DNA from: Ostrinia nubilalis
Lineage: Eukaryota; Arthropoda; Insecta; Lepidoptera; Crambidae
Direction: 5' to 3'
Length of the DNA stretch: 64,000 bases
NCBI RefSeq assembly: GCF_963855985.1
Contig: NC_087110.1
Coordinates: forward strand, 12,329,001 to 12,393,000
Every line of letters starts with the position of its first letter. The first letter of the stretch is position 1. Position numbers and translations under genes: made by a program. Below the pieces are notes generated by a model, which ran no database searches, was not told the DNA's origin, and worked only from the letters and a program-made list of their open reading frames with translations. This document shows, one piece after another, positions 50,501 through 52,849 of this stretch.

Positions 50501-52849
50501 TTTATCACTACCTCCGTGATCTTATTTCTTTGCTTTTGTAAGTTTAGAAGCCAAATATTAACAAAAACTGTTGGGGTTGTAAACGCAAGGTTTTCATAAT
50601 GAACTCATATTTTTTGAGACAAAAAGCTCTTTAAAAATTAATTTAAAAGACACAAACTGATAATTTCAAGGTCTAGTAGCTGATTACTAAATTGTTGTAG
50701 CTACAACTACACTAATGCACGAGTAGAAAATAAAACTTAGTGGGTATAATCAAATTAATATAAGTTTAGCGAGGGTCGTTTAATTTTTTTCATTGATTTC
50801 TTGCGTCTCGTTTATCTCAAGAACCAGAGTCAATCCAAAGAAAGTAAATGCACACCATTTATGTCTAATACAAGTGTTTACAAAATCCATTAACAAAATA
50901 GATGCCGCAGATTTTTTTATTTTTTTTGTTCCGCAGTGTAATTAAAATAAATAAGTACAATTATTAATGACTAAAATATCAACTTTAAAAGAAATCAGCA
51001 GGGTTTTTATTGCGACGGCCTATCACTTTCCACTGGTTTACTTAGGTAATTACTTTTTTTAAAGATTTCCAGACAGAGGAAATAATGACACTGTTAAAGT
51101 AAATCATCTACGTCAAATTTATTATTATTATAAAAAGTTGTGGTTTACTGAATAAAGAAAAATAAAAATAAAATAAAATAAAACCATTATCCTAAGCCGT
51201 TATGTTCCGGCAGCTGGAGGTAAGATACTTAGCCAGTTTTTCTGTGATTCAGGATTCCGGGTGAAACTTGCTTCCACCTTCGGCCTGATCATCACTTTCC
51301 ATCTGTAGGTCAATAGTTTCTCCGTTGTGGATAAAAAAATTCTTGCTATTACAAAAATAGCAGTGGCAAGAACGAGAGTTGGGAATTTTGTAAAGCTCTA
51401 AAACAAATCGAACAACTAATAATGTTCGTCTTGTTCCAGATGAAGATGACCATCTATAGGCCAGAGCCACTCCAATATACTGAAGTGGAAGTGGAGTTGT
51501 CTCGGAAGCCAGGCCGTGCGCTCGGGCTTACATACGTCGCGCCTGTGCAAGGCGCTGGGGTCTACTTGGGAGACGCTGTGAGTATTCAAAATCAAAATCA
51601 AAATCAAAAATATTTTGTTCAGTTTAGACCACAAGTGGCACTTATGAACATCAAAATAATTATCCTACTTAACACATTCTCTGCCGCGGCGCCTCGATCC
51701 AGTACAGGTGAGGTCACCGATGACCTACGCGGCAGAGAATGTGTTAATATTATAGAAGCGAAAGTTTGGATGTCTGGATGTTTGTTACTCTTTCACGCAA
51801 AAACTACTGAACGGATTTTGATGAAACTTTGCAGTATTATTGTTTATAACCCAGAATAACATAAACAGGCTATAATTTATGACGATCTGTGACAAACGAA
51901 ATTTCATGCGGGTGAAGCCGCGGGCAAAAGCTAGTAGTAAATAAAAAAAAGGTAGCCCTTATGGCACTTTACATGACTTCTTATCTTTTGGGCCCTACCA
52001 GCGCTTATTTGTAGCACTGACATTTGATGGATCTGAGACGTGGTCGCTTACTATGTGTCTCATAAGAAGGCTCAAAGTCACATGCTCGGAGTTTCCCTGC
52101 GTAGGAAAACCAAAGTGAAATACCAAACCAAAGTAGCTCGTAAAATTGCTAAAATCAAGTGGCAGTGGGCGGGGCACATAGCTCGTAGAGCTGATGGCTG
52201 CTAGGGCAGGGAAGTTCTCGAGTGGCGACCACGGACCGGAAGACGTAGCATGGGAATTGCTACTAGGTGGACCGACGATCTGGTGAAGGTCTCTGGAAGA
52301 ACCTGGATGCAGGACTGGTCGTTATGGAAATCCTTAGGGGAGCCCTTTGTCCAGCTGTGGACGTTATTTTTGCCTGAAATGAACGAAGCATAAGATTGGA
52401 GATTGGGTGGAATTTATAGCAACTTCTTTGGAACTCAGTGATCAACAGCCAATCGCCATTTTAAAGTTTCGTTCGTTTCAGCCAAATGACGTCCACTGCT
52501 GGACAAAGGTCTCCCCCAAGGTTTTACGCAATAACGGTCGTGCACTGCGCGCATCCAGGCTCTTCCCGCGACCTTTACCAGATCGTCGGTCCACCTAGTA
52601 GGAGGCCTGCCTACGCTACTTTTAAAGTTAACGTCATTTATATTATCTTTACAATATTTTCATTTTCTTCATCAGATCGCGGGCTCCCCAGCTGACCTGG
52701 ACGGGCGTCTTCAACGCGGTGACTTCCTACTATCAGTGGACGGTAAGGACCTCTCAGCAGCAGACTATATAACCGTGGCCACCACCCTCAAACTGTGCGG
52801 GAACAAAACCGCCATCAAGGTGAAGAGGTTCAAAGTCATCGCTCGATAA
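13958..52849 (+). CDS. inaD: inaD, partial gene (12 exons, PDZ2-PDZ5)
   Basis: Twelve exons with AG/GT borders join in phase into 468 codons (plus two leading bases) ending in TAA. Approximate domains: PDZ2 residues 11-99 (GLGLSLAG loop), PDZ3 133-222 (GLGIMIIEG), a Pro/Ala-rich linker 223-285, PDZ4 286-370 (PLGIVLLGG), PDZ5 381-462 (ALGLTYV), and a short tail. From memory, Drosophila InaD has the same order and local matches, such as RCHLNASA in PDZ2, LGIM.I.GKHAE and the YDDA..LLK..EGVV region in PDZ3, and LQRGD in PDZ5. Known role: InaD is a photoreceptor scaffold binding TRP, NORPA phospholipase C and eye-PKC. The upstream phase is 1, so PDZ1 exons should lie left of the window. A MUPP1/PATJ paralogue is less likely because those have different PDZ spacing and number. 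Confidence 0.88.
14234..14632 (+). mobile_element. Head-plus-tail RTE derivative with nested MITE
   Basis: The start ACCGTGTGGTGACGGC and the GTCGTAAGAGGCGACTTA word resemble the RTE 5' UTR. The end TCCAGCAGTGGACTGTAAAG plus a GATGATG tail resembles the RTE 3' end. Nothing of the ORF lies between. It is split at TTA by the MITE at 14312-14458. Two more copies lie at 22549 and 32381. Confidence 0.75.
14312..14458. mobile_element. PIF/Harbinger-like MITE, TTA target duplication
   Basis: TIR CGCCCGTATTCACAAA at both ends and TTA duplicated at 14309-14311 and 14459-14461. The unbroken sequence (GCGACTTAGGGACTAC) is known from related copies of the host repeat, so the borders are exact. It is 147 bp. 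Confidence 0.88.
14907..15026. mobile_element. Short MITE, GGCTGNGTTGCA family
   Basis: The left end GGCTCGGTTGCA mirrors the right end GGTGCAACGCAGCC, followed by TTA. The middle matches copies at 40028 and 42544 (ACACCGGTTATC, CAAACTCCAT-like words). Confidence 0.7.
15030..16175. other. Intron, no gene seen
   Basis: AT-rich inaD intron sequence with no ORF, splice pair or repeat that I could identify. Confidence 0.5.
16180..16340 (-). mobile_element. RTE LINE 3' fragment
   Basis: The minus strand carries GGACGTCCACCC..., the WTDD-type segment and CAGCAGTGGACGTC near the end, with a CATCATC tail complement. It belongs to a subfamily different from the full-length copy. Confidence 0.75.
16403..16482 (-). 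mobile_element. SINE 3' fragment
   Basis: The minus strand matches the 3' part of the tRNA-derived SINE at 41316-41645 (TTCGGCCTGAT, CTTACCATCAGGTGA, GAGCTTCCTCGTTGT). Confidence 0.75.
17113..17200 (+). mobile_element. RTE LINE 3' end fragment
   Basis: CATTGTGGAAATCATTGGGA, GGCCTATGTTTAG and AGTGGACG lead into a GATGATG tail. Confidence 0.7.
17243..17320 (+). mobile_element. RTE LINE 3' end fragment
   Basis: The last about 75 bases of the full-length RTE (GACCGGTCTTTGTGG through GTCCAGCAGTGGACG), with a CGGCTGACACGAACG end. Confidence 0.75.
17340..18615. other. Intron, no gene seen
   Basis: An open frame at 18278-18646 has no domain or splice support and runs into the MITE at 18620. I regard it as chance. 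Confidence 0.5.
18620..18765. mobile_element. PIF/Harbinger-like MITE, TTA target duplication
   Basis: Same family as 14312-14458 in reverse orientation. TTA at 18617-18619 and 18766-18768. The right TIR is GTTTGTGAATACGGGCG. Confidence 0.85.
18870..20130. repeat. Cluster of diverged head-type repeats
   Basis: A unit beginning GTCCAAGTAGCGGCGCCGAC at about 18913 recurs at about 19738. The word GACCCCAGTAGGCTG with an AATGCAAAAAG follow-up recurs near 18870, 19262 and 19904. CTCTTCCCGTTGGTGTCG followed by AGGCGAC resembles the head of the head-plus-tail RTE derivatives, and two units end in GACGATGATGAGG. These look like tandemly arranged, decayed retroelement pieces. Confidence 0.5.
20210..21843. 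mobile_element. Fold-back Tc1/mariner element with about 720-bp arms
   Basis: Flanked by TA (20208-20209, 21844-21845), with TIRs starting CACTCGCGAGCAAAACTATG. Positions on the left and right arms sum to about 42053-42054, so the arms are inverse copies from the TIR to about 20930 and 21127. Each arm encodes remnants of a Tc1 transposase N-terminus (a GLSQRAV...-type helix-turn-helix, then FFMST, VSVWTVR). The unique centre, read on the minus strand, continues into the catalytic region (FSDECRLCL, RQPGERF, FAETVAYGGG). It has stops and is not functional. Confidence 0.85.
22549..22788 (-). mobile_element. Head-plus-tail RTE derivative
   Basis: Reverse complement carries CCGTGTGGTGACGGCAGAGT, GTCGTAAGAGGCGACTTAG, CCAACCCGCCTGCCAAGCGT and the end TCCACTGCTG-type tail complement. 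It ends 65 bp before the inaD exon at 22854. Confidence 0.75.
22854..22948 (+). CDS. inaD: inaD exon: PDZ2, C-terminal part
   Basis: Acceptor TTACCAG before 22854, donor AG|GTAAGAG after 22948. Phase 0 in, phase 2 out. It encodes VNGIVLHGRCHLNASAIIKG, the last strand pair and helix of PDZ2. The RCHLNASA string is shared with InaD PDZ2 as I remember it. Confidence 0.93.
23930..24165 (+). mobile_element. 5'-truncated LINE 3' end (Jockey/CR1-like)
   Basis: Ends in TTTCACAATAAACAATTTG followed by a (TTTGAA)n tail at about 24138-24160. This is the look of a non-LTR 3' UTR with an oligomeric tail. The family is not identified further. Confidence 0.5.
24523..24598 (+). CDS. inaD: inaD exon: PDZ2-PDZ3 linker
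   Basis: Acceptor TTTCAG, donor GAG|GTAAGT. Phase 2 in, phase 0 out. It encodes RKSALEDVAVKPLNPSQFP and an acidic end (ALEEE). The VKP...FP pattern also follows PDZ2 in Drosophila InaD. Confidence 0.92.
24609..24770 (+). mobile_element. Helitron-like short element
   Basis: It starts ATACTAATATCATAAAGCTG and ends GCTAGT. The start and end resemble the CTAGT family, but the body (GAACTACTAGACCGATTT) is different. It begins about 10 bp after the donor of the inaD linker exon. Confidence 0.5.
24771..27140. other. Intron, no gene seen
   Basis: AT-rich, with no coding exon, splice pair or known repeat identified. A T/G-rich palindromic stretch lies around 26230-26290. Confidence 0.5.
27143..27295 (+). 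repeat. Interspersed repeat (CCCAGTATTAACCCTACC family)
   Basis: AGGCTTTTAAAAA, then ACGTCCCAGTATTAACCC, GGGCCAGTGCTGAGAAGAAG and CAGTCACTATTGTCAGCCTC. Four copies in the window (also 30355/30950, 35965, 36355). Probably a retroelement fragment. Confidence 0.75.
27300..28835. other. Intron, no gene seen
   Basis: AT-rich, with no feature I can support. Confidence 0.5.
28838..29124. mobile_element. MITE with long TIRs, TA flanks
   Basis: TIR GACTAAGAGCTAGTGAACGC continues for about 50 bases (ATTTTATAAAAGCTGAAAGT) and is mirrored exactly at the right. TA lies at 28836-28837 and 29125-29126. Tc1/mariner-type target choice. It is 287 bp. Confidence 0.87.
29405..29545 (+). mobile_element. RTE LINE 3' end fragment
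   Basis: ACCGACGACCTCTTAAAGGT, GGCCTATGTTCAGCAGTGG and a GATAATGATGATGG tail; the WTDDLLKVAG-type peptide is still legible. Confidence 0.75.
29554..30030. repeat. Element with ACCGACTTCAAA ends and a 141-bp internal duplication
   Basis: Left ACCGACTTCAAAAAAGG and right TTTGAAGTCGGTT are inverted. The unit starting ACCCCCAAGGGTGGAAAATT occurs at 29722 and 29863. The class is not determined. Confidence 0.65.
30355..31065 (+). repeat. CCCAGTATTAACCC repeat split by an insertion
   Basis: The left piece ends CAAATAGGCTTTTAAA at 30387. The right piece resumes AAAAGCACATTTACACGTCC at about 30950. Joined, they match 27143-27295. Confidence 0.75.
30388..30949. mobile_element. Inserted element with inverted ends and TTTC tail
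   Basis: The left end GGGTCCGTGGCCGAGTCCCC is inverted at 30855-30912. Outside the right arm lies GGCAATAAATG plus a (TTTC)n run to 30949. The mix of inverted arms and a retroposon-like tail is unusual. Confidence 0.65.
31660..31766 (+). promoter_or_regulatory. Possible 5' UTR/promoter of a short inaD transcript
   Basis: This A-rich stretch precedes an ATG whose frame is closed upstream by TGA at 31752-31754. Core promoter elements are not distinct. The call depends on the alternative exon being real. Confidence 0.3.
31767..31871 (+). CDS. Candidate alternative first exon of inaD
   Basis: ATG at 31767 (a second ATG lies at 31776), 35 codons, and a strong donor AAG|GTGAGT after 31871. It is an isolated GC-rich island in an AT-rich 16-kb intron. 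The peptide begins MTVMSEVRARRSVPAEHYKL and is strongly basic, ending LSFKKRK. It ends in phase 0, and the next inaD exon (40525) starts in phase 0, so the splice would give a protein with PDZ3-PDZ5 only. It could instead belong to an unrelated nested gene. No domain is recognised. Confidence 0.5.
31960..32110 (+). mobile_element. 5'-truncated LINE 3' end
   Basis: Ends GTACGCAATAAAGATTTGAA followed by TTGAATT repeats, like the tail at 24160. Inference from tail structure only. Confidence 0.45.
32381..33825 (+). mobile_element. Head-plus-tail RTE derivative split by a DNA transposon
   Basis: The head (AACCGTGTGGTGACGGC to GACTTAGGGACTAC) is at 32381-32467. The tail half (GGGACTACACATCAAACAG through GTCCAGCAGTGGACTG and GATGATGATG) is at 33650-33825. 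The two halves share the 8-bp duplication GGGACTAC. Confidence 0.8.
32468..33649. mobile_element. DNA transposon, 8-bp TSD, CTCAGATCATAG ends
   Basis: The left end CTCAGATCATAGAAAGAG and right end, inverted, CTCAGATCATAGAAGGGAAT agree over about 28 bases. GGGACTAC is duplicated at 32460-32467 and 33650-33657. It is 1182 bp and no transposase ORF is evident, so it is probably non-autonomous. The superfamily is not certain: 8-bp TSDs fit hAT or P-like, but the end is not the CAGNG of typical hATs. Confidence 0.8.
33830..34210. other. Intron, no gene seen
   Basis: AT-rich with no supported feature. Confidence 0.5.
34211..34425 (-). mobile_element. Helitron-like/CTAGT-type element, diverged
   Basis: It starts ACTAGCGGCAACCCGC and contains GCCAAATTTCAGCCCGATCC and CAGTCAGTCA-like words before an AT-rich end. 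The layout is that of the CTAGT family but the body is distinct. Confidence 0.45.
34440..34625 (+). repeat. Interspersed repeat shared with 42945-43070
   Basis: GCGACTCTCCCTCGCACTCA, TGTGACGTCACGGCC and CAGTTAACT words occur in both places in opposite orientation. The class is unknown. Confidence 0.65.
35430..35645 (-). repeat. Repeat with long ACAG microsatellite
   Basis: An ACAG/ACAGACAG array covers about 35486-35589. It is flanked by TTATAGTTTCGG on the left and TTTGCCATTTGGCTACGGAA on the right; this flank is typical of a widespread lepidopteran repeat (from memory). Confidence 0.7.
35965..36095 (-). repeat. CCCAGTATTAACCC family copy
   Basis: The reverse complement carries AGGCTTTTAAAAAGCAG, CGTCCCAGTATTAACCCT and CAGTCACTATTG. 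Confidence 0.75.
36355..36450 (+). repeat. CCCAGTATTAACCC family copy, decayed
   Basis: ACGTCCTAACCCTACCACTG, GAGAAGAATCAGTTCAAG and CACTATTGTCATGG, directly joined to an RTE fragment. Confidence 0.65.
36448..36545 (-). mobile_element. RTE LINE 3' fragment
   Basis: The minus strand end of the RTE (complement of GGACGTCCACTGCTAAACAT, and CCCGGTTGGTAGCGGCCTGC). Confidence 0.7.
36575..36798 (-). mobile_element. Helitron-like non-autonomous element
   Basis: ACTAGCTTTCCGCCCGCGGC, a GACAGACAGACA run and a TTATAATATTAGTA end; same family as 9922-10171. Confidence 0.75.
37224..37452 (-). mobile_element. Helitron-like non-autonomous element
   Basis: Near-identical in body to 9922-10171 (CAAAATCGGTTGCGAGGTTT, CAGACAGACAGACAG, TTATAATATTAGTT), in reverse orientation. 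The TCTG array is shorter (about 5 units). Confidence 0.8.
37500..37800. repeat. Tandem duplication, about 175-bp unit
   Basis: AAAATTTGAGCTTATCTTCT at about 37515 recurs as AAAATTTAAGCGTATCTTCT at about 37670, each followed by GGCCCTTC/GCCCTTTCC, a TTTTATT word and TTGGCCCT. Confidence 0.6.
38216..38408 (-). mobile_element. Helitron-like non-autonomous element
   Basis: ACTAGCTTTTGCCCGCGGC at the left, TTTATAATATTAGTAGG at the right. The body is related to 51745-51935 (AACAATAATACTGTAAAG). Confidence 0.7.
38545..38665 (+). mobile_element. RTE LINE fragment, internal C-terminal part
   Basis: The GHI-type segment of the RTE C-terminus is legible: AAGCTGAAGTGGCAATGAGC, AGGGCACATAGTACGCAGAA, GTTCTGGAGTGTAGGCCACG. 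Confidence 0.6.
38670..39540. other. Intron, no gene seen
   Basis: No supported feature. A short inverted word around 38800-38850 (GACCGCA.../TGCGGTC) is noted. Confidence 0.4.
39546..39672 (-). mobile_element. tRNA-derived SINE
   Basis: Minus strand: a tRNA-like head with box A-like GGTGAAGTGGTCGG and box B GGGTTCGAATCCC, then CACCGCCGCTCGACTATTG and GTGAGCCCACTCG. It cannot fold as a full tRNA with paired acceptor arms. A fragment of this family is fused to the duplicated inaD pseudoexons. Confidence 0.75.
40028..40143. mobile_element. Short MITE, GGCTGNGTTGCA family
   Basis: GGCTGGATAGCACCATCTTA at the left, TTGTACAACTCAGCC at the right, with ACACCGGTTATC inside. Copies at 14907 and 42544. 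Confidence 0.7.
40525..40578 (+). CDS. inaD: inaD exon: start of PDZ3
   Basis: Acceptor TTACAG, donor AAG|GTAAAA. It has 18 codons, phase 0 to 0 (SEDRFAGYKGVRDITIKK). It follows a 16-kb intron. It is also the first downstream exon that the alternative first exon at 31767 could join. Confidence 0.88.
40630..40830. mobile_element. MITE, TAA target duplication
   Basis: TIR GGCGATTATCACACTGCACC at the left and its inverse at the right. TAA at 40627-40629 and 40831-40833. Fits PIF/Harbinger. It is 201 bp and starts 51 bp after an inaD donor site. Confidence 0.87.
41111..41212 (+). CDS. inaD: inaD exon: PDZ3 core
   Basis: Acceptor TTCCAG, donor CAG|GTGCAG. It has 34 codons, phase 0 to 0, with the binding loop SGLGIMIIEG, then GIFVSDLQEGSAAEQ. 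Confidence 0.92.
41316..41645 (+). mobile_element. tRNA-derived SINE, near full length
   Basis: Head with box A TGCTCTAGTGGTAAG (41326-41340) and box B GGTTCGATTCC (41369-41379), a body with GTTCCGGCAGTTAGAG, GATTCCGGGTGAAG and TTCGGCCTGATCGTCACTTA, and an A-rich end. Pol III promoter boxes are intact. It lies in the intron between two PDZ3 exons. Confidence 0.85.
41776..41847 (+). CDS. inaD: inaD exon: PDZ3, GD-V-N segment
   Basis: Acceptor TTACAG, donor GGG|GTAAGT. It has 24 codons, phase 0 to 0 (AGLQIGDMILAVNRD...YDG). Confidence 0.92.
41956..42262. mobile_element. MITE interrupted by a second MITE
   Basis: The outer TIR reads AATTGTGTAA then TAAAGTAATCGTAATCATTT at the left and the inverse GATTACTTTATTACACAATT at the right. 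The left TIR is split by the element at 41966-42140. Without it the host is about 130 bp. Confidence 0.75.
41966..42140. mobile_element. MITE nested in another MITE, TAA flanks
   Basis: TIR GAGTAGACGCACACCGTTGA at the left, inverse TCAACGGTGTGCGCCTACTC at the right. TAA at 41963-41965 and 42141-42143. It is 175 bp. Confidence 0.85.
42356..42455 (+). CDS. inaD: inaD exon: end of PDZ3 and linker start
   Basis: Acceptor CTCCAG, donor CCAG|GTCCGA (a weaker donor). Phase 0 in, phase 1 out. It encodes helix B and the last strand of PDZ3 (AAAKLKQTEGVVVLTV), then an acidic/Gly linker. Confidence 0.9.
42544..42660. mobile_element. Short MITE, TTA target duplication
   Basis: GGCTGAGTTGCACCACC at the left, GGTGCAACCCAGCC at the right, TTA at 42541-42543 and 42661-42663. 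It is 117 bp and the clearest of the three copies. Confidence 0.85.
42686..42730. mobile_element. 45-bp minimal transposon relic with 8-bp TSD
   Basis: Only the two ends remain: CTCAGATCATAGAA and its exact inverse around about 17 bases. GATTTGGG is duplicated at 42678-42685 and 42731-42738. Same family as 32468-33649. Confidence 0.87.
42945..43070 (-). repeat. Interspersed repeat shared with 34440-34625
   Basis: The reverse complement carries the same ordered words (CAGTTAAC, GACTCTCCCTCGCACTCACC, GATGTGACGTCACGG). Confidence 0.65.
43255..44104 (+). repeat. Interspersed repeat, unbroken copy
   Basis: The same sequence as 1828-2035 plus 5212-5802, in the opposite orientation and without the RTE. 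It serves as an empty site. It ends in a T-rich run after GCTGAAGTATAC. Its class is not recognised. Confidence 0.85.
44205..44400 (-). repeat. Diverged inverted partial copy of the 43255 repeat
   Basis: Words such as CATAGCGAAATCTATTT, CACCAATTTTCAAAA and ACTGGACTAT occur here in the orientation found at 5290-5390, so inverted relative to the neighbouring unbroken copy. This suggests a fold-back arrangement or a second, older insertion. Confidence 0.55.
44405..46280. other. Intron, no gene seen
   Basis: AT-rich. The open frames at 44810 and 45505 lack domains and splice support. Confidence 0.5.
46286..46393 (+). CDS. inaD: inaD exon: Pro/Ala-rich linker
   Basis: Acceptor TTCAG before 46286, donor AAAG|GTAAGT. 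Phase 1 to 1. It encodes a low-complexity Ser/Pro/Ala/Arg linker (ASRPVTPRPVPSPVK) between PDZ3 and PDZ4. Phase 1-1 makes it skippable without frameshift. In Drosophila the equivalent linker is Lys/Glu-rich, as I remember it. Confidence 0.85.
46876..47034. repeat. 16-bp minisatellite at a splice acceptor
   Basis: About nine to ten units of the type TTTACTCATCCCCTTG, some with TTAAC or TCC variants. The array ends 8 bp before the AG of the PDZ4 exon at 47043, so it supplies the polypyrimidine tract. Confidence 0.9.
47043..47167 (+). CDS. inaD: inaD exon: start of PDZ4
   Basis: Acceptor CTTCCAG, directly after a 16-bp minisatellite; donor AAC|GTACGT. Phase 1 in, 0 out. It encodes the linker end (PPPDPATAP) and DTVIELSTASEPLGIVLLGG, the first strand and binding loop of PDZ4. 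Confidence 0.9.
47182..47343. mobile_element. MITE, TTA target duplication
   Basis: TIR AGCTTCAACCACACCAACGC at the left, GCGTTGTTGGTTTGGTTGAA near the right. TTA at 47179-47181 and 47344-47346. It is 162 bp and starts 14 bp after the donor of the 47043 exon. Confidence 0.8.
47515..47900. repeat. Degenerate tandem repeat (CTCCTCAATTTTGTTCT words)
   Basis: CTCCTCA(A/G)TTTTGTTCT and CTAATTACATTTTGAAAA alternate several times with irregular spacing of about 60 bp. Confidence 0.55.
47928..47962 (+). repeat. Duplicate of the PDZ4 exon start and its acceptor
   Basis: CTTACCTCCAGGGTGCAGCA and the next 15 bases repeat 47998-48032 at a 70-bp offset with two changes. The copy keeps a usable-looking CCAG acceptor. 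Use of it would shift the frame. Confidence 0.85.
48009..48170 (+). CDS. inaD: inaD exon: PDZ4 remainder
   Basis: Acceptor ATCTCCAG, donor AAG|GTATGT. It has 54 codons, phase 0 to 0, with AAAIILDVYKNGAVAKDG, RVGDQIRDCNGVTI and helix B. Its first 24 bases and acceptor are also present 70 bp upstream, and its 3' 93 bases are repeated twice downstream. Confidence 0.92.
48184..48650 (-). mobile_element. RTE LINE 3' fragment, interrupted
   Basis: Minus strand pieces at 48184-48276 (GACGTCCACTGCTGAACATA on the plus strand) and 48548-48650 (CATCCAGCGCCATCCTGC, GTCGTCGGTCCACCTTG). The intervening 48277-48547 sequence is absent from the next unit. Confidence 0.7.
48799..48891 (+). pseudogene. Duplicate PDZ4 exon 3' half, copy 1
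   Basis: 31 codons identical in protein to the 3' part of exon 48009-48170; all five base differences are synonymous. The donor AAG|GTATGA is kept. It is joined upstream to a SINE piece ending ACAATAGTCGAGG instead of the exon 5' half. A cryptic CAATAG acceptor would give a 102-base phase 0-0 exon (48790-48891), but there is no polypyrimidine tract. Probably not spliced in. Confidence 0.75.
48930..49125 (-). mobile_element. RTE LINE 3' fragment
   Basis: Plus-strand reading: ATCATTTCAGCCATAGGACG, CAGCCTGCATCCAGCGC, GTCGTCAGTCCACCTTG. This is an unbroken version of the piece at 48184-48650. Confidence 0.75.
49281..49373 (+). pseudogene. Duplicate PDZ4 exon 3' half, copy 2
   Basis: As copy 1, at an offset of 482. 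It has four synonymous differences from the functional exon and three from copy 1. Donor AAG|GTATGT. The same SINE junction lies upstream. Confidence 0.75.
49374..51190. other. Intron, no gene seen
   Basis: AT-rich, no exon. An inverted pair around 50230-50410 (GGACGTAAAGGACTT and AAGTCCTTTACGTCC) marks a likely about 170-bp hairpin element. Confidence 0.5.
51195..51340 (+). mobile_element. SINE 3' fragment
   Basis: GTTATGTTCCGGCAGCTGGA, CCACCTTCGGCCTGATCATC and TTCTCCGTTGTGGATAAAAA match the 41316 SINE body without its tRNA head. Confidence 0.75.
51440..51577 (+). CDS. inaD: inaD exon: start of PDZ5
   Basis: Acceptor TTCCAG, donor GCT|GTGAGT. It has 46 codons, phase 0 to 0, with TEVEVELSRKPGRALGLTYV and AGVYLGDA. 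The residue aligned with Cys606 of Drosophila InaD is valine (codon 51560-51562). Confidence 0.92.
51583..51668 (-). mobile_element. LINE 3' end with (ATTTTG)n tail
   Basis: An (AAAATC)n run followed by AAATATTTTGTTCAGTTTAG and CACAAGTGGCACTTATGAAC, as expected for a 5'-truncated LINE on the minus strand. Starts right after the donor of the 51440 exon. Confidence 0.5.
51669..51747. mobile_element. 79-bp hairpin element with TTAA ends
   Basis: TTAACACATTCTCTGCCGCG at the left, exact inverse at the right, and about 38 bases between. Possibly a deleted MITE. Confidence 0.65.
51745..51935 (+). mobile_element. Helitron-like non-autonomous element
   Basis: TAATATTATAGAAGCGAAAG at the start, GTGAAGCCGCGGGCAAAAG then CTAGT at 51931-51935. 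Confidence 0.75.
52020..52395 (+). mobile_element. RTE LINE 3' fragment with internal deletions
   Basis: GGATCTGAGACGTGGTCGCT through GGCAGTGGGCGGGGCACATA to CCTGAAATGAACGAAG corresponds to about 4793-5191 of the full element, with gaps and stops. Confidence 0.85.
52468..52618 (-). mobile_element. RTE LINE 3' fragment
   Basis: The minus strand equals the last about 150 bases of the RTE, ending 57 bp before the last inaD exon. Facing opposite to the fragment at 52020. Confidence 0.85.
52676..52849 (+). CDS. inaD: inaD last exon: end of PDZ5 and stop
   Basis: Acceptor CATCAG, then 57 codons and TAA at 52847-52849. It encodes SPADLDGRLQRGDFLLSVDG, helix B and the terminal KVKRFKVIAR. The residue aligned with Cys645 of Drosophila InaD is valine (codon 52775-52777). 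The tail after PDZ5 is very short. Confidence 0.93.
   Translation: MAGSPADLDGRLQRGDFLLSVDGKDLSAADYITVATTLKLCGNKTAIKVKRFKVIAR

Noticed and set aside
13958..52849. PATJ or MUPP1 instead of inaD
   Set aside because: Those are multi-PDZ relatives, but order, linker positions and local strings fit InaD PDZ2-5 better, and the protein ends right after PDZ5.
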